Shown: one piece after another, positions 1-11,335 of the stretch
Numbering within the stretch: the first letter of the stretch is position 1
How the letters are laid out: every line of letters starts with the position of its first letter
Source of the DNA: Phenylobacterium sp.
Lineage (GTDB): Bacteria > Pseudomonadota > Alphaproteobacteria > Caulobacterales > Caulobacteraceae
Assembly (NCBI RefSeq): GCF_016124325.1
Contig: NZ_WGNY01000013.1
Location: 20,229-84,228, forward strand
Direction: 5' to 3'
Length of the DNA: 64,000 bases
Notes under the pieces: model-generated
Database searches by the model: none
The model's input: the letters and a program-made list of their open reading frames with translations, nothing else
Told to the model about the DNA's origin: nothing
Position numbers and translations under genes: made by a program

Positions 1-843
1 TTCGACTACGCGCTTCAGACGCGCTACCGCGCCTTCTGCGAAGGCCGCGACGACCTGGGCCAGGCCCCGGAATTCTGGAAGAGCAACGGCGACGAGCTGC
101 TCTACACCTGCGAACTGGCCAACCTGAGCCACGCGCACGCGGTGATGCACGTCTGGCTGGCGGCGCTCGACGAGTACCGGGCCATGAGCGACGAGATCTC
201 CAAGCACCTCGACGTGAAGTCGACGGCCTGGATCGGCCTGTTCCCGGTGCCCAACGCCGAGGTCTTCTTCCGCCGCGGCGCGAGCGACTACGGCCCGCAC
301 GAGGCCGACGACGCCCTCCTGGTGCAATCGCAGCTCCGCGACGAGTGGTACGCCAACCGCGCCAACACCCAGATCGTTCGCGACTTCGTGGGCCCGTCGA
401 TCGACACGGGCTTCCGCCTGGGCTCGTGGGCCAGCCCACGGCGCCTGATCGTCTCGGTCGACCTGGCGTTCCTGCTAACCGGCGCCTATTCCAAGGGGAT
501 CGGGCCGCTGCGCCTGCACCTGTCGGGCCGCGACACGCTGAAGGGCATCATCGGCAACCAGCCCTACCCCACCATCTGGATCCCGGTGGGCGGCGGCCCG
601 GCCCCGATCGAGCCCGACGAGCGCCTGCTGGGCCACATCTCGACCGACCGGGCGACCATCCGCTCGCACTGCGAAGCCATCATCGAGCAGAACTACAAGT
701 CGATCACCCCGCTCTACCTCGCCGGCGCGCGCTACGAGGACTACGACTGGGTGCCGCCCTACATCCTCGACCGCATCCTGCGGCTCTGGGAGGAGGAGGT
801 GCGCTACCGCACCGACCGCACGGGCGTGGTGATCCTGGACTAG
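1..843 (+). CDS. C-terminal part of a nucleotidyl-cyclase-like protein (5' end outside window)
   Basis: The reading frame is open from the first base to the TAG at 841-843, so only the last 280 residues are visible and the start lies upstream. Two stretches resemble class III adenylate/guanylate cyclase landmarks. One is a K-x-x-GDE segment around base 79-105 (FWKSNGDELLY). The other is the late segment DFVGPSIDTGFRLGSW followed by LIVSVDLA, which matches the cyclase pattern G-x-x-(V/I)-(N/D)-x-(A/G)-x-R-L ... (I/V)-x-V-S. The canonical catalytic metal aspartates and transition-state asparagine cannot be confirmed in what is visible, so it may be a degenerate, non-catalytic domain. It is followed convergently by spoT 22 bp downstream. 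The fold assignment is inference, and an uncharacterised conserved protein is the alternative. Confidence 0.55.
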   Translation, partial: FDYALQTRYRAFCEGRDDLGQAPEFWKSNGDELLYTCELANLSHAHAVMHVWLAALDEYRAMSDEISKHLDVKSTAWIGLFPVPNAEVFFRRGASDYGPHEADDALLVQSQLRDEWYANRANTQIVRDFVGPSIDTGFRLGSWASPRRLIVSVDLAFLLTGAYSKGIGPLRLHLSGRDTLKGIIGNQPYPTIWIPVGGGPAPIEPDERLLGHISTDRATIRSHCEAIIEQNYKSITPLYLAGARYEDYDWVPPYILDRILRLWEEEVRYRTDRTGVVILD

Positions 844-865
844 GGACGCCGACGGCCCCGGCGGA

Positions 866-3034
<2,169 letters not shown>

Positions 3035-3159
3035 CGGCGGGCGGCGCGCCGCCGTGACGGCGCGGCTCTCCCCGGCCAGGTCGGATTTCAGGACGTCGTG
3101 AAGTGGGGCGGCGGTTGGGATCGCCGCCTCGGGTGCAAGCGGTTCTGCGCCTTCCGGGC

Positions 3160-3519
3160 TCAGTACCGCTCCTCCTGGCCGCCGTCGCGGTCGCTCTGCA
3201 GGGCGCGGACCAGTTCCAGTTCGCTCATCTGCGTGTGGGTGGGATCGGCCAGCAGGGCCAGGGTTTCCGCCTCTTCCTCGGCCTCGGACCGCTCGTCGAC
3301 CCGTTGCAGGGTGCCGATGAGGTTTTCCTTCAGCTCCTCGGCGTCGACCACGTCCTCGGCGATCTCGCGCAGGGCCACGACCGGGTTCTTGTCGTTGTCG
3401 CGGTCGACCATCAGTTGCGAGCCGGCCGAGATGGCGCGGGCGCGATGGGCCGACAGCAGCACGAGGCTGAAGCGGTTGGGGACCTTCTCGATGCAGTCTT
3501 CGACGGTGACGCGGGCCAT
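3160..3519 (-). CDS. rpoZ: RNA polymerase omega subunit
   Basis: This 119-residue protein has the omega family signature near the N-terminus: MARVTVEDC, then [16 protein letters not shown]. That is the conserved segment clamping the beta' C-terminus, and it is followed by the conserved [14 protein letters not shown] element. Omega promotes RNA polymerase assembly and contributes to ppGpp binding site 1. The tail after residue 80 is acidic and variable, as is common in alphaproteobacteria. It is co-directional with spoT downstream (125 bp gap) and probably co-transcribed with it. Confidence 0.95.
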   Translation of the reverse strand: MARVTVEDCIEKVPNRFSLVLLSAHRARAISAGSQLMVDRDNDKNPVVALREIAEDVVDAEELKENLIGTLQRVDERSEAEEEAETLALLADPTHTQMSELELVRALQSDRDGGQEERY

Positions 3520-3661
3520 GGAGTCTCTCAGGAGGCGGGGAGTAGCCGTTCAAAATAGCGGTTGGGGCGGTTTTGTGCAACGCCGCGAGGGTCGCAGGCG
3601 GGCCGTCCGCCATTTCCCCATGGATCGGATCGACTTTCGCGTTTCGCCCGCCCGCCCGGCC

Positions 3662-4084
3662 TCACCGCTCGGTCTTGGCCATCAGGCGCTCGGCGTGGTC
3701 CCGAAGCTCCGGCGAGAAGGCGTCGCCCAGATCCTCGAACTCGTAGATCTGGCGCACCTCCAGCTCGACCTCGCCATGGCCGTCGAGCGCCGGCCAGAGC
3801 CTGGCCCACTTGAGCACATCGTCGAGCGAGTCCGCTTCGACCAGGGTGAAGCCGGCGATCAGCTCCTTGGTCTCGGCGAACGGCCCGTCGATGACCATCG
3901 GCTTGCCGCCGCTGAACTTGACGCGCGCGCCCCTGGCCGTGGGCTGTAGGCCGTCGCCGCCGAGGATGGTCAGCTCGCGGCCCATGGCCTCGTGGTGGTC
4001 CATCATCGCCTGGGCGAGTTCGCGGCTGGGCGCGACGCCGGCCTCGGTCTCGGCGTCGGCCTTGCGGATGATCATGAAACGCAT
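3662..4084 (-). CDS. YCII-related (DGPF-type) domain protein
   Basis: This 140-residue protein starts MRFMIIRKADAETEAG and carries the YCII/DGPF-family layout: MxFMxxxKA start, central VIDGPFAETKELIAGFTLVEA and a C-terminal VRQIYEFEDL. The DGPFAE(T/S)KE segment is diagnostic. Members have a ferredoxin-like dimeric alpha/beta fold. Their chemistry is mostly unknown, and many sit beside ECF41-type sigma factors, but no such partner is adjacent here. ATG 4084 was chosen because homologues begin at this methionine; the frame extends upstream without homology. It lies upstream of rpoZ on the same strand (142 bp gap). Confidence 0.85.
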   Translation of the reverse strand: MRFMIIRKADAETEAGVAPSRELAQAMMDHHEAMGRELTILGGDGLQPTARGARVKFSGGKPMVIDGPFAETKELIAGFTLVEADSLDDVLKWARLWPALDGHGEVELEVRQIYEFEDLGDAFSPELRDHAERLMAKTER

Positions 4085-4222
4085 GGCGAGTCTCCGTCTC
4101 GGGGCGCGGGATCGCGCCGAACGCCCCGAGGACGAAGCCGCCCGGCCCACGCCGACATTTCGCGCGAAAAGGATCGCCCGGACGGCTTCCGAACGCGAGC
4201 CGGCGGTGATCTAACCTCCGCC

Positions 4223-6247
4223 ATGACCCGATTCCTGACCGCGGCGTGCGCCGCCGCCCTCCTCGTCGCCAGCCCGGCCTGGGCCGAGACCGCCAGCTAT
4301 TCGTTCATCTTCGGCGGCAAGAACGTCGGCCACCTGATCGCCGACACCAAGGGCGACACCACCACCATCGACTTCGACATCAAGAACAACGGCCGCGGTC
4401 CCACCGACGCCGAGGTGATCAAGTCGAACGCCGACGGCCTGCCGGTCGACTGGAAGATCACCGGCGCCACCACCTTCGGCAGCAAGGTCTCGGAGACCTT
4501 CCGCCAGAGCCGCGGCAAGGCGACCTGGGTCGACTCCACCGGCAAGGGCGAGGCCAAGATCGACAAGCCGGGCCTCTACGTCTCGCAGGCCGGCAGCCCG
4601 TGGGGCGACGCGATCATCGCCAAGGCGCTGCTGAAGGCGCCGGGCATGACGCTCCCTGCCCTGCCCGGCGGCACGCTGCGGCTGGAAAAGGGCGAGAGCC
4701 TGAAGGTGGACGGCGAAGGCGGGCCGCTGACCGTCACGCGCTACGACCTGACCGGCATCAACCTGACGCCCACCACCCTGCTGCTGGACGCCCAGGGCGA
4801 GATGTTCGCCGAGGTGGATCCCAGCTCGATCCTGGTGCGCAAGGGCTACGAGGGCGAGGAAGTGCGGCTGCGCCAGCTGGCGGCCGACTGGTCGACGCAG
4901 CGCTACGTCGACATGGAGAAGGCGGTCGCCCACCGCTACGACGCCCCCGTGCGGATCCGGAACGTCCGGGTCTTCGACCCCAAGACCTCGAAGCTGACCG
5001 AGCCGGTCTCGGTGCTGGTGGACGGCAAGACGATCGCCGCGGTCGAGCCGCTCGACAGCCCGGCCACACCCGGCGAGGTGACGATCGACGGCGCCGGCGG
5101 GACGCTGGTGGCCGGCATGTACGAGATGCACGGCCACCTCGGCCAGGACGACGCGATGCTGAACCTCATGGCCGGCATCACCACCGTCCGCGACATGGGC
5201 AACGACAACGCCGTGCTGGCCAAGCTGATCGACCGGACGGACGCCGGCGAGATCGGCGGGCCGCACGTGATCCGCTCGGGCTTCATCGAGGGCAAGAGCC
5301 CGTTCAGCGCCAACAACGGGATCCTGGTGGAGAACCAGCAGCAGGCGATCGACGCGGTCCACTGGTACGGCGCGCGCGGCTTCTGGCAGATCAAGATCTA
5401 CAACAGCATGAAGGGCGAGTGGGTCCCGGCCATGACCGCCGAAGCCCACAAGCTGGGCATGCGGGTCGCCGGCCACGTGCCGGCCTTCTCCACGGCCGAC
5501 CAGATGATCGAGGCCGGCTACGACGAGATCACCCACATCAACCAGTTCATGCTGGGCTGGGTGATCAAGCCCGACGAGGACACCCGCACCCTCTTCCGCC
5601 TGACCGCGCTGAAGCGGCTGCCCGACCTCGACCTGCAGAGCGCCAAGGTGCAGCACACGATCCAGATGATGGTGGACGGCCACAAGGCCATCGACCCGAC
5701 CCTGGGCATCCACGAGCAGCTGACCCAGAACCGCGACGGCCAGGTCCCGCCCGGCGCGGTGGACTATCTGGACCACATGCCGGTGGGCTACCGGCGCGGG
5801 GCGATGAAGGCGTGGGTCGACACCTCGGCGCCCGGCGACGACGCGGCCTATCGCGGCGCGTTCGAGAAGATCCTCCAGACCGTGAAGATGCTGCACGACC
5901 GCGGCGTGTTCATCGTGTTCGGCACCGACACCGGCGGATCGTTCACCTACCACCGCGAGCTGGAACTCTATCAGCGGGCCGGCTTCACGGCGCCCGAGAT
6001 CCTGAAGCGGGCCACCTACGACACCGCCAAGTACGTGGGCCAGGACCAGACCATGGGCTCGATCGAGAAGGGCAAGCTGGCCGACTTCTTCCTGATCCCG
6101 GGCGATCCCACCCAGGACCTGAAGGCGATCAAGACCATCCGCATGGTGGTGAAGGACGGCGCGTTCTACTACCCCACCGAGGTCTATCCGCGGTTCGGCA
6201 TCGAGCCGTTCACGACGGCGCCGACGGTGACGCCGCCGAAGTCCTAG
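4223..6247 (+). CDS. Secreted amidohydrolase-family protein (imidazolonepropionase/prolidase-like)
   Basis: The protein has 674 residues, with a Sec signal peptide (MTRFLTAACAAALLVASPAWA) and then about 300 residues of beta-rich sequence unlike usual amidohydrolases. The metal-dependent TIM-barrel domain follows. Visible metal-site elements are EMHGHLG (an H-x-H pair after strand 1), a lysine segment FWQIKIYN, GHVPA (His), ITHIN (His) and FGTDTGG (catalytic Asp). The C-terminal LADFFLIPGDP is the usual closing beta-sandwich segment. These features suggest a periplasmic or extracellular hydrolase of cyclic amides or dipeptides; the substrate cannot be told. Its TAG stop shares the tetranucleotide CTAG (6244-6247) with the stop of convergent folK. 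Confidence 0.85.
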   Translation: MTRFLTAACAAALLVASPAWAETASYSFIFGGKNVGHLIADTKGDTTTIDFDIKNNGRGPTDAEVIKSNADGLPVDWKITGATTFGSKVSETFRQSRGKATWVDSTGKGEAKIDKPGLYVSQAGSPWGDAIIAKALLKAPGMTLPALPGGTLRLEKGESLKVDGEGGPLTVTRYDLTGINLTPTTLLLDAQGEMFAEVDPSSILVRKGYEGEEVRLRQLAADWSTQRYVDMEKAVAHRYDAPVRIRNVRVFDPKTSKLTEPVSVLVDGKTIAAVEPLDSPATPGEVTIDGAGGTLVAGMYEMHGHLGQDDAMLNLMAGITTVRDMGNDNAVLAKLIDRTDAGEIGGPHVIRSGFIEGKSPFSANNGILVENQQQAIDAVHWYGARGFWQIKIYNSMKGEWVPAMTAEAHKLGMRVAGHVPAFSTADQMIEAGYDEITHINQFMLGWVIKPDEDTRTLFRLTALKRLPDLDLQSAKVQHTIQMMVDGHKAIDPTLGIHEQLTQNRDGQVPPGAVDYLDHMPVGYRRGAMKAWVDTSAPGDDAAYRGAFEKILQTVKMLHDRGVFIVFGTDTGGSFTYHRELELYQRAGFTAPEILKRATYDTAKYVGQDQTMGSIEKGKLADFFLIPGDPTQDLKAIKTIRMVVKDGAFYYPTEVYPRFGIEPFTTAPTVTPPKS

Positions 6248-6738
6248 GCGGGGCGTGCGTCGCGGCCCACGGAGGCCGTGGCGGCCAGCTCGGCGGCGGT
6301 CTTGCCCAGCACCGGATGAACCCAACCGGGCGCGATCTCGGCCAGCGGCCCCATGACGAACAGGCGCTCGTGGGCGCGGGGGTGCGGGACGATCAGGCCC
6401 GGCGCGTCGCGCACCTCGCGGCCATGGGCGATCAGGTCGAGGTCGAGGGTGCGCGGCGCGTTCCTGGCCCAGCGTTCGCGGCCCAGTTCGGCCTCGAGCT
6501 TCAGCAGGGCGGCGAGCACCCCGGCGGGTCCGGCGTTCGCCTCGACAAGCGCGACGCCGTTGCGGTACTCAGGTCCATTCGGGTCGGGCCAGGCGGCCGA
6601 GCGCCACCAGGACGACGTTTCAAGGATTTTCAGGCCGACCTCGGGAAATTTCGCCAGAGCCGCCTCCAGCAAAGCCTCCGACGAGCCGTATGCGCCCGGA
6701 AGATTGCTGCCCAACGCGATGACGACCGCCCGGTCCAG
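6244..6738 (-). CDS. folK: 2-amino-4-hydroxy-6-hydroxymethyldihydropteridine pyrophosphokinase
   Basis: HPPK transfers pyrophosphate from ATP to 6-hydroxymethyl-7,8-dihydropterin in folate synthesis. Diagnostic motifs are IALGSNL, the ELGRERWARNAPRTLDLDLI segment (the R-x-x-x-R-W-x-x-R-x-x-D-x-D-x-x signature) and VPHPRAHERLFVMGPLAEIAP. The start is a problem. There is no ATG or GTG between the upstream in-frame stop (TAG, 6780-6778) and the GSNL motif. The nearest usual start is TTG at 6714, which would delete the first beta strand (VVIAL). I therefore give CTG at 6738 as the structurally sensible start; CTG 6750 is also possible. The stop overlaps that of the convergent amidohydrolase. Confidence 0.9.
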   Translation of the reverse strand: MDRAVVIALGSNLPGAYGSSEALLEAALAKFPEVGLKILETSSWWRSAAWPDPNGPEYRNGVALVEANAGPAGVLAALLKLEAELGRERWARNAPRTLDLDLIAHGREVRDAPGLIVPHPRAHERLFVMGPLAEIAPGWVHPVLGKTAAELAATASVGRDARPA

Positions 6739-6769
6739 GCCGCTTTTCAGATTGAGGATTTTCGCGCGG

Positions 6770-7363
6770 ATGACCTTCTACCCCACTGACCGGCTGGCGT
6801 TGTTCATCGATGGGGCCAACCTCTATTCCGCCGCCAAGAACCTCGGGTTCGACATCGACTACCGCAAGCTGCTGGACGAGTTCAAAAAGCGCAGCGTGCT
6901 GGTGCGCGCCTACTACTACACGGCGCTGGTGGAGAATGAGGAGTACTCGCCGATCCGGCCGCTCGTGGACTGGCTGGACTACAACGGCTTCCGGCTCGTG
7001 ACGAAGCCGGCCCGCGAGTACACCGACAGCCAGGGCCGCAAGCGGTTCCGGGGCGACATGGACGTGGAGATCGCGGTCGACATGATGGAGATGGCCGGCC
7101 ACGCCGACCACATGGTGCTTTTCTCGGGCGACGGCGACTTCCGCAAGCTGGTGGAGGCGGTGCAGCGCCGCGGGGCGCGGGTGACCGTGGTGTCCACCGT
7201 GAAGAGCCAGCCGCCGATGGTGTCGGACGACCTGCGCCGGCAGGCCGACGCCTTCGTGGACCTGGCCGACCTGGCCGACCTGATCGGGCGGCCGTCGCGG
7301 CTGCCCAGGTTCCTGCAGGAGAAGGGCGCCCAGCACGTCGAACGCGACGCCAATGCGGGCTGA
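6770..7363 (+). CDS. NYN domain (LabA/DUF88-like, PIN-fold) protein
   Basis: This 197-residue protein begins RLALFIDGANLYSAAKNLGF, the hallmark of the NYN/LabA family: an acidic D-G-x-N at the start of a PIN-like RNase fold. The second and third acidic clusters are GDMDVEIAVDMM and FSGDGDFRKLVEAV, giving the expected four aspartates for metal binding. The family is thought to act on RNA; the LabA name comes from a cyanobacterial clock output protein. Biological role here is unknown. The start (ATG 6770) lies only 31 bp from the proposed divergent folK start, so the two promoters must lie inside each other's coding sequence. It overlaps the next gene by 11 bp. Confidence 0.88.
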   Translation: MTFYPTDRLALFIDGANLYSAAKNLGFDIDYRKLLDEFKKRSVLVRAYYYTALVENEEYSPIRPLVDWLDYNGFRLVTKPAREYTDSQGRKRFRGDMDVEIAVDMMEMAGHADHMVLFSGDGDFRKLVEAVQRRGARVTVVSTVKSQPPMVSDDLRRQADAFVDLADLADLIGRPSRLPRFLQEKGAQHVERDANAG

Positions 7364-8000
7364 CGCCCCGGCCGAAGCGCCCGCCGACTGCCCGCTCTGC
7401 CCCCGCCTCGTCGCCTATCGCCAGGCGAACCAGGCCTCGATCCCGGAGGGCTTCAACGGCGCGGTGGCCTCGTTCGGCGACCCCGACGCGCGGCTGTGCG
7501 TGGTGGGCCTGGCGCCCGGCCGCATGGGCGCCAACCGCACGGGCCGGCCGTTCACCGGCGATGGCGCGGGCTGGATGCTCTACGACACCCTGCTGAAGAC
7601 CGGCTTCGCGAGCGGGACCTACGACGCGCGGCCCGACGACGGGCTGACGCTGAGCGACTGCATGATCACCAACGCGGTGCGCTGCGCCCCGCCCGGCAAC
7701 AAGCCGGAGACCAAGGAGGAGGCCAACTGCCGGCCCTTCCTGACCGCGCGCCTGGCCGCCCTGCCCCGGCTGAAGGTGATCGTGACCCTGGGCGACGTCT
7801 CGCGGCGCAACGTGCTGCGGGCGCTGGGCCTGAAGGCCTCGGCGGGGATCGCCGGCCACGGGACCGAGTTCCCGGCGGGCCCGTACACGGTGCTGAACAG
7901 CTATCACTGCTCGCGGCTCAACACGAACACCGGGCGGCTGACGGCGGAGATGTTCGAGGCGGTATTCCGCCGCGCGCGGGCGCTGATCGACGCCGATTGA
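7353..8000 (+). CDS. Family 5 uracil-DNA glycosylase (UdgB-like)
   Basis: This 215-residue DNA repair enzyme removes uracil and related lesions from DNA. Seen: N-terminal cysteine pair CPLC, the family motif VGLAPGRMGANRTGRPFTGD, then ITNAVRCAPPGNKP and NCRPFL, which supply further cysteines for the expected 4Fe-4S cluster. The late motif is LNSYHCSRLNTNTGRLT (the H-P-S/H-C-S element). An A rather than D/N after VGL-x in the first motif is typical for family 5, as opposed to family 4. It overlaps the NYN gene by 11 bp, suggesting translational coupling and co-transcription. Confidence 0.9.
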   Translation: MRADAPAEAPADCPLCPRLVAYRQANQASIPEGFNGAVASFGDPDARLCVVGLAPGRMGANRTGRPFTGDGAGWMLYDTLLKTGFASGTYDARPDDGLTLSDCMITNAVRCAPPGNKPETKEEANCRPFLTARLAALPRLKVIVTLGDVSRRNVLRALGLKASAGIAGHGTEFPAGPYTVLNSYHCSRLNTNTGRLTAEMFEAVFRRARALIDAD

Positions 8001-8055
8001 CCGGGCCGGCGGCGCACCGCACGGTCGCGCCTTTCCCGGACCTGGAGAGTCCCGC

Positions 8056-9438
8056 TTGCGCATCGCCCTGGCGCTGACCGCCGCCCTCGCCGCCACCTCG
8101 GCCTTCGCCGCCCCGCCGAAGGTCGATCCGGCCCTGCACGACCAGGCGCTGGAGATCCTGAAGCGCAGCGTCGCCTTCCCCACCGTGGCCGGGCGCGGCC
8201 AGACCGTGGCCTATGCGCAGTACCTGAAGGGCGTGCTGACCGCGGCGGGTTACAAGGACGAGGAGATCACCATCGAGCCGATGGGCGACACCGCCTTCCT
8301 GATCGCCCGCTATCCGGGGAAGGACCCGGCCAAGAAGCCGCTGGTCGTCAACGGCCACATGGACGTGGTGGAGGCCAAGCCGGAGGACTGGGAGCGCGAC
8401 CCGTTCACGCCGGTGATCGAGAACGGCTACGTCTACGGCCGCGGGGCCGAGGACAACAAGTTCGACGTCTCGGTGGTGGTGGCGACGCTGGCCAAGCTGC
8501 GGAGGGCCGGCTGGACGCCCGGCCGCGACGTGATCCTGGCGCTCTCGGGCGACGAGGAGACCACCATGCGCACCACCGCCGAACTGGCGAAGCGGCTGAA
8601 GAACGCCGAGCTGGTGCTGAACGACGATGGCGGCGGCGGCTCGCTGGACCCCGACGGCAAGCCGGTGGCCTATGGGATCCAGGGCGCCGAGAAGACCTAC
8701 GCCGACTTCACCATCACCTTTACCGATCCGGGGGGCCATTCCAGCCGGCCCACGCCGACCAACGCCATCTACCGCCTGGCCAAGGCGCTGGACCGGATCG
8801 CGGCCTACCGTTTCCCGACCATGAGCAACGACATCACCCGGGCGATGTTCGCGGCGGCGGCGACCAGCACGCCGGGCGAGCTGGGCCAGGCGATGAGGCG
8901 CTTCGCCGCCGATCCGGCCGACAAGGCGGCGATCGACACCCTGAGCGCCGACACCAACTACAATCCGATGCTGCGCACCACCTGCGTGGCCACCATGCTG
9001 AGCGGCGGGCACGCGCCCAACGCTCTGCCCCAGAGCGCCACGGCGACGGTGAACTGCCGGATCTTCCCGGGGACCTCGTCGGCCAGCGTGCGCGACACCC
9101 TGGTCGACGTGATCGCCGATCCGACGGCGAAGGTGACGCGCAACGACGACGGCTCGATCGACAGCCCGGCCTCGCCGCTGCGGCCCGACGTGATGGCGGC
9201 GGTCGAGAAGGCGGTCCACGCGCGCTATCCGGGCCTGGCGATCGTGCCGGCCCAGGCGGCGGGGGCCACCGACAGCATGTACTTCCGCGCCCAGGGGATC
9301 CCCAGCTACGGCGTCTCGGGCATGTTCACCAAGGACGGCGAAGGCTTCGCCCACGGGCTGAACGAGAAGGCGCCGCTGGGCACCCTGGACGGCGACCTGG
9401 CCCACTGGGACACGCTGCTGCGGGAACTGGCGAAGTAG
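8056..9438 (+). CDS. Secreted M20/M28-family zinc dipeptidase/carboxypeptidase
   Basis: This 460-residue protein has a signal peptide (LRIALALTAALAATSAFA). The start is TTG 8056, supported by GGAGAG 7 nt upstream. Metal-ligand motifs of the M20 family are in order: VNGHMDVVEA (His, Asp), YGRGAEDNKFD (bridging Asp), LSGDEETT (general-base Glu plus Glu ligand), LNDDGG (Asp) and a late FAHGLNEK (His). A dimerisation domain lies between, starting near GGHSSRPTPTNAIYRLAKAL. It probably acts in the periplasm on short peptides. It lies 55 bp after the uracil glycosylase and may be in the same transcript, though function gives no reason for it. Confidence 0.9.
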   Translation: MRIALALTAALAATSAFAAPPKVDPALHDQALEILKRSVAFPTVAGRGQTVAYAQYLKGVLTAAGYKDEEITIEPMGDTAFLIARYPGKDPAKKPLVVNGHMDVVEAKPEDWERDPFTPVIENGYVYGRGAEDNKFDVSVVVATLAKLRRAGWTPGRDVILALSGDEETTMRTTAELAKRLKNAELVLNDDGGGGSLDPDGKPVAYGIQGAEKTYADFTITFTDPGGHSSRPTPTNAIYRLAKALDRIAAYRFPTMSNDITRAMFAAAATSTPGELGQAMRRFAADPADKAAIDTLSADTNYNPMLRTTCVATMLSGGHAPNALPQSATATVNCRIFPGTSSASVRDTLVDVIADPTAKVTRNDDGSIDSPASPLRPDVMAAVEKAVHARYPGLAIVPAQAAGATDSMYFRAQGIPSYGVSGMFTKDGEGFAHGLNEKAPLGTLDGDLAHWDTLLRELAK

Positions 9439-9514
9439 AAATCCCCTTTCGCTTCCCCCACGGCGCCGGCGTATCGTCTGGCAAAACGCGTGATGCGAAT
9501 TGCGGGAGGACACC

Positions 9515-11275
9515 ATGCTCGACCTGATCATCCGGGGCGGGACCATCGTGGACGGGACGGGCGGCGAGCCCTTCGTGGGCGACATCGGCGTCCAGGGCGA
9601 CCGGATCGTGGCGGTGGGCAAGGTCGAAGGGCCGGCCAAGCGCGAGATCGACGCCACCGGCCTGACGGTGACGCCCGGCTGGGTCGACATCCACACCCAC
9701 TACGACGGCCAGGCCACCTGGGACCCGCTGATGGCGCCCTCCTCCTGGCACGGGGTGACCACGGCGATCATGGGCAACTGCGGCGTGGGCTTCGCCCCCG
9801 TGCGGCCCGACCAGCACGACTTCCTCATCGAGCTGATGGAAGGGGTGGAAGACATCCCCGGCTCGGCCCTGGCCGAGGGCATCGACTGGAAGTGGGAGAG
9901 CTTCCCCGAATACCTCGACGCGCTGGAGGCCAAGCCGCGGACGATCGACGTGGGCACGCACGTGCCGCACGCCTCGGTGCGGGCCTATGTGCTGGGCGAC
10001 CGCTGCAACACCGACTACCAGCCCAACGCCGACGAGATCGCCGAGATGGCGAAGCTGGTGCGTGAAGGCGTCGAGGCCGGCGCCCTGGGCTTTTCGACGT
10101 CGCGCACGCTGCTGCACAAGGACCTGAAGGGCGTGCACATGCCCGGGACCTTCGCCGGATCGGACGAGATGCTGGCGCTGGGCATGTCGATGAAGGGCCT
10201 GAGCCACGGCGTCTTCGAGATGGTCTCCGACCACCTGGGCGACGACGACGAATGGATGTGGGTGAAGGGCTTCGCCCAGGAGACCCACCTGCCGGTGACC
10301 CTGGTGGCCACCTCGGCCGGCGCCTACGAAGGCGACAAGATGTACAACATCGCCGAGGAGAGCCGCGCCCACGGCATGGACATCCGCCCGCAGATCGCCG
10401 GGCGGCCGACGGGCATCCTCCACGGCCTGACCTCGAACTTCCACGTCTTCCTGGCCAGCCCGACATGGAAGGCGAAGCTGGCTAACCTGTCGCTGGAAGA
10501 GCGCCTGGCCGAGATGAAGAAGCCTGAGGTGCGCCGGGCGCTGCTGTCGGAGGACAGCCCGCTGATCCGCGCGGCGGTGGGCGACGCCGGAGCCGACTCC
10601 CTGGCCGCGGCGTTCGGCGGCAGCCTGCTGTGGCGCATCTTCCCGCTGGGCGAGAAGCCGAACTACGAGCCCGACCGGGCCCAGAGCGTGGCCGGCCTGG
10701 CCGAGGCGGCGGGCGTGGCGCCGCTGGCCATGATGTACGACCTGCTGATGCGCGACGGCGGGCGCGAACTGTTCTACCAGCCGCTGGGCGGCTACCAGAC
10801 CTACAACTTCGACTTCTTCCGCAAGAATATGCAGCATCCCAATGTGTTGTTTGGCCTTTCGGACGGCGGCGCCCACTGCGGCGTGATCGCCGACGCCGGC
10901 ATGCCCAGCTTCATCCTCAGCTACTGGGCGCGCGACCGGGTGAAGGGCGAGCAGTTCCCGCTGCCGTTCCTGGTGCGCAAGCTGTCGAGCGACACGGCCC
11001 GCGCCTACGGCCTGAACGACCGCGGGCGGCTGGAGCCGGGCCTGCTGGCTGACATCAACGTCATCGACTTCGACGCCCTGCAGCTCCACCGCCCCGAGGC
11101 CGTGCACGACCTGCCGGCGGGCGGTCGCCGCCTCGTCCAGAAGGTGGACGGCTACCGCTACACGGTGAAGTCGGGCCAGGTGACGTTCGAGGACGGCGAG
11201 CACACGGGGGCCCTGCCCGGCGGCCTGGTCCGCGGCGGCCGCGAGGCGGTGATCCTGCCGATCGCGGCGGAGTAG
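9515..11275 (+). CDS. D-aminoacylase / N-acyl-D-amino-acid deacylase family amidohydrolase
   Basis: This 586-residue cytoplasmic amidohydrolase starts [17 protein letters not shown], with GGGAGGA just upstream supporting ATG 9515. Family motifs: [14 protein letters not shown] (H-x-H metal pair), the nearly invariant [22 protein letters not shown] and LSDGGAHCG (catalytic Asp and His), and a C-terminal [11 protein letters not shown]. These are typical of the D-aminoacylase/AEP subfamily, which hydrolyses N-acyl-D-amino acids or related lactams. No substrate partner gene is adjacent. Confidence 0.88.
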   Translation: MLDLIIRGGTIVDGTGGEPFVGDIGVQGDRIVAVGKVEGPAKREIDATGLTVTPGWVDIHTHYDGQATWDPLMAPSSWHGVTTAIMGNCGVGFAPVRPDQHDFLIELMEGVEDIPGSALAEGIDWKWESFPEYLDALEAKPRTIDVGTHVPHASVRAYVLGDRCNTDYQPNADEIAEMAKLVREGVEAGALGFSTSRTLLHKDLKGVHMPGTFAGSDEMLALGMSMKGLSHGVFEMVSDHLGDDDEWMWVKGFAQETHLPVTLVATSAGAYEGDKMYNIAEESRAHGMDIRPQIAGRPTGILHGLTSNFHVFLASPTWKAKLANLSLEERLAEMKKPEVRRALLSEDSPLIRAAVGDAGADSLAAAFGGSLLWRIFPLGEKPNYEPDRAQSVAGLAEAAGVAPLAMMYDLLMRDGGRELFYQPLGGYQTYNFDFFRKNMQHPNVLFGLSDGGAHCGVIADAGMPSFILSYWARDRVKGEQFPLPFLVRKLSSDTARAYGLNDRGRLEPGLLADINVIDFDALQLHRPEAVHDLPAGGRRLVQKVDGYRYTVKSGQVTFEDGEHTGALPGGLVRGGREAVILPIAAE

Positions 11276-11288
11276 ACAGGATTATAAA

Positions 11289-11300
11289 TTACTGATGTAA
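11289..11300. promoter_or_regulatory. Candidate operator TTAC-TGAT-GTAA upstream of 11336 gene
   Basis: A 4-bp inverted repeat with 4-nt spacer, TTACTGATGTAA, directly abuts a TATAAA -10-like element at 11284-11289, placing it across the probable promoter. The same TTAC-N4-GTAA arrangement occurs twice in front of the paralogous gene at 43903-44412. The layout resembles BlaI/MecI/CopY-type operators (TACA-NN-TGTA); that family assignment is inference. Confidence 0.55.
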
Positions 11301-11335
11301 ATCTCGCGGCGAGCCAATGAAGGGGGCGCTGCGGG

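Noticed and set aside
4211..6325. Minus-strand open frame of about 700 codons opposite the amidohydrolase
   Set aside because: It is a composition artefact: the opposite strand has a signal peptide and ordered metal-site motifs.
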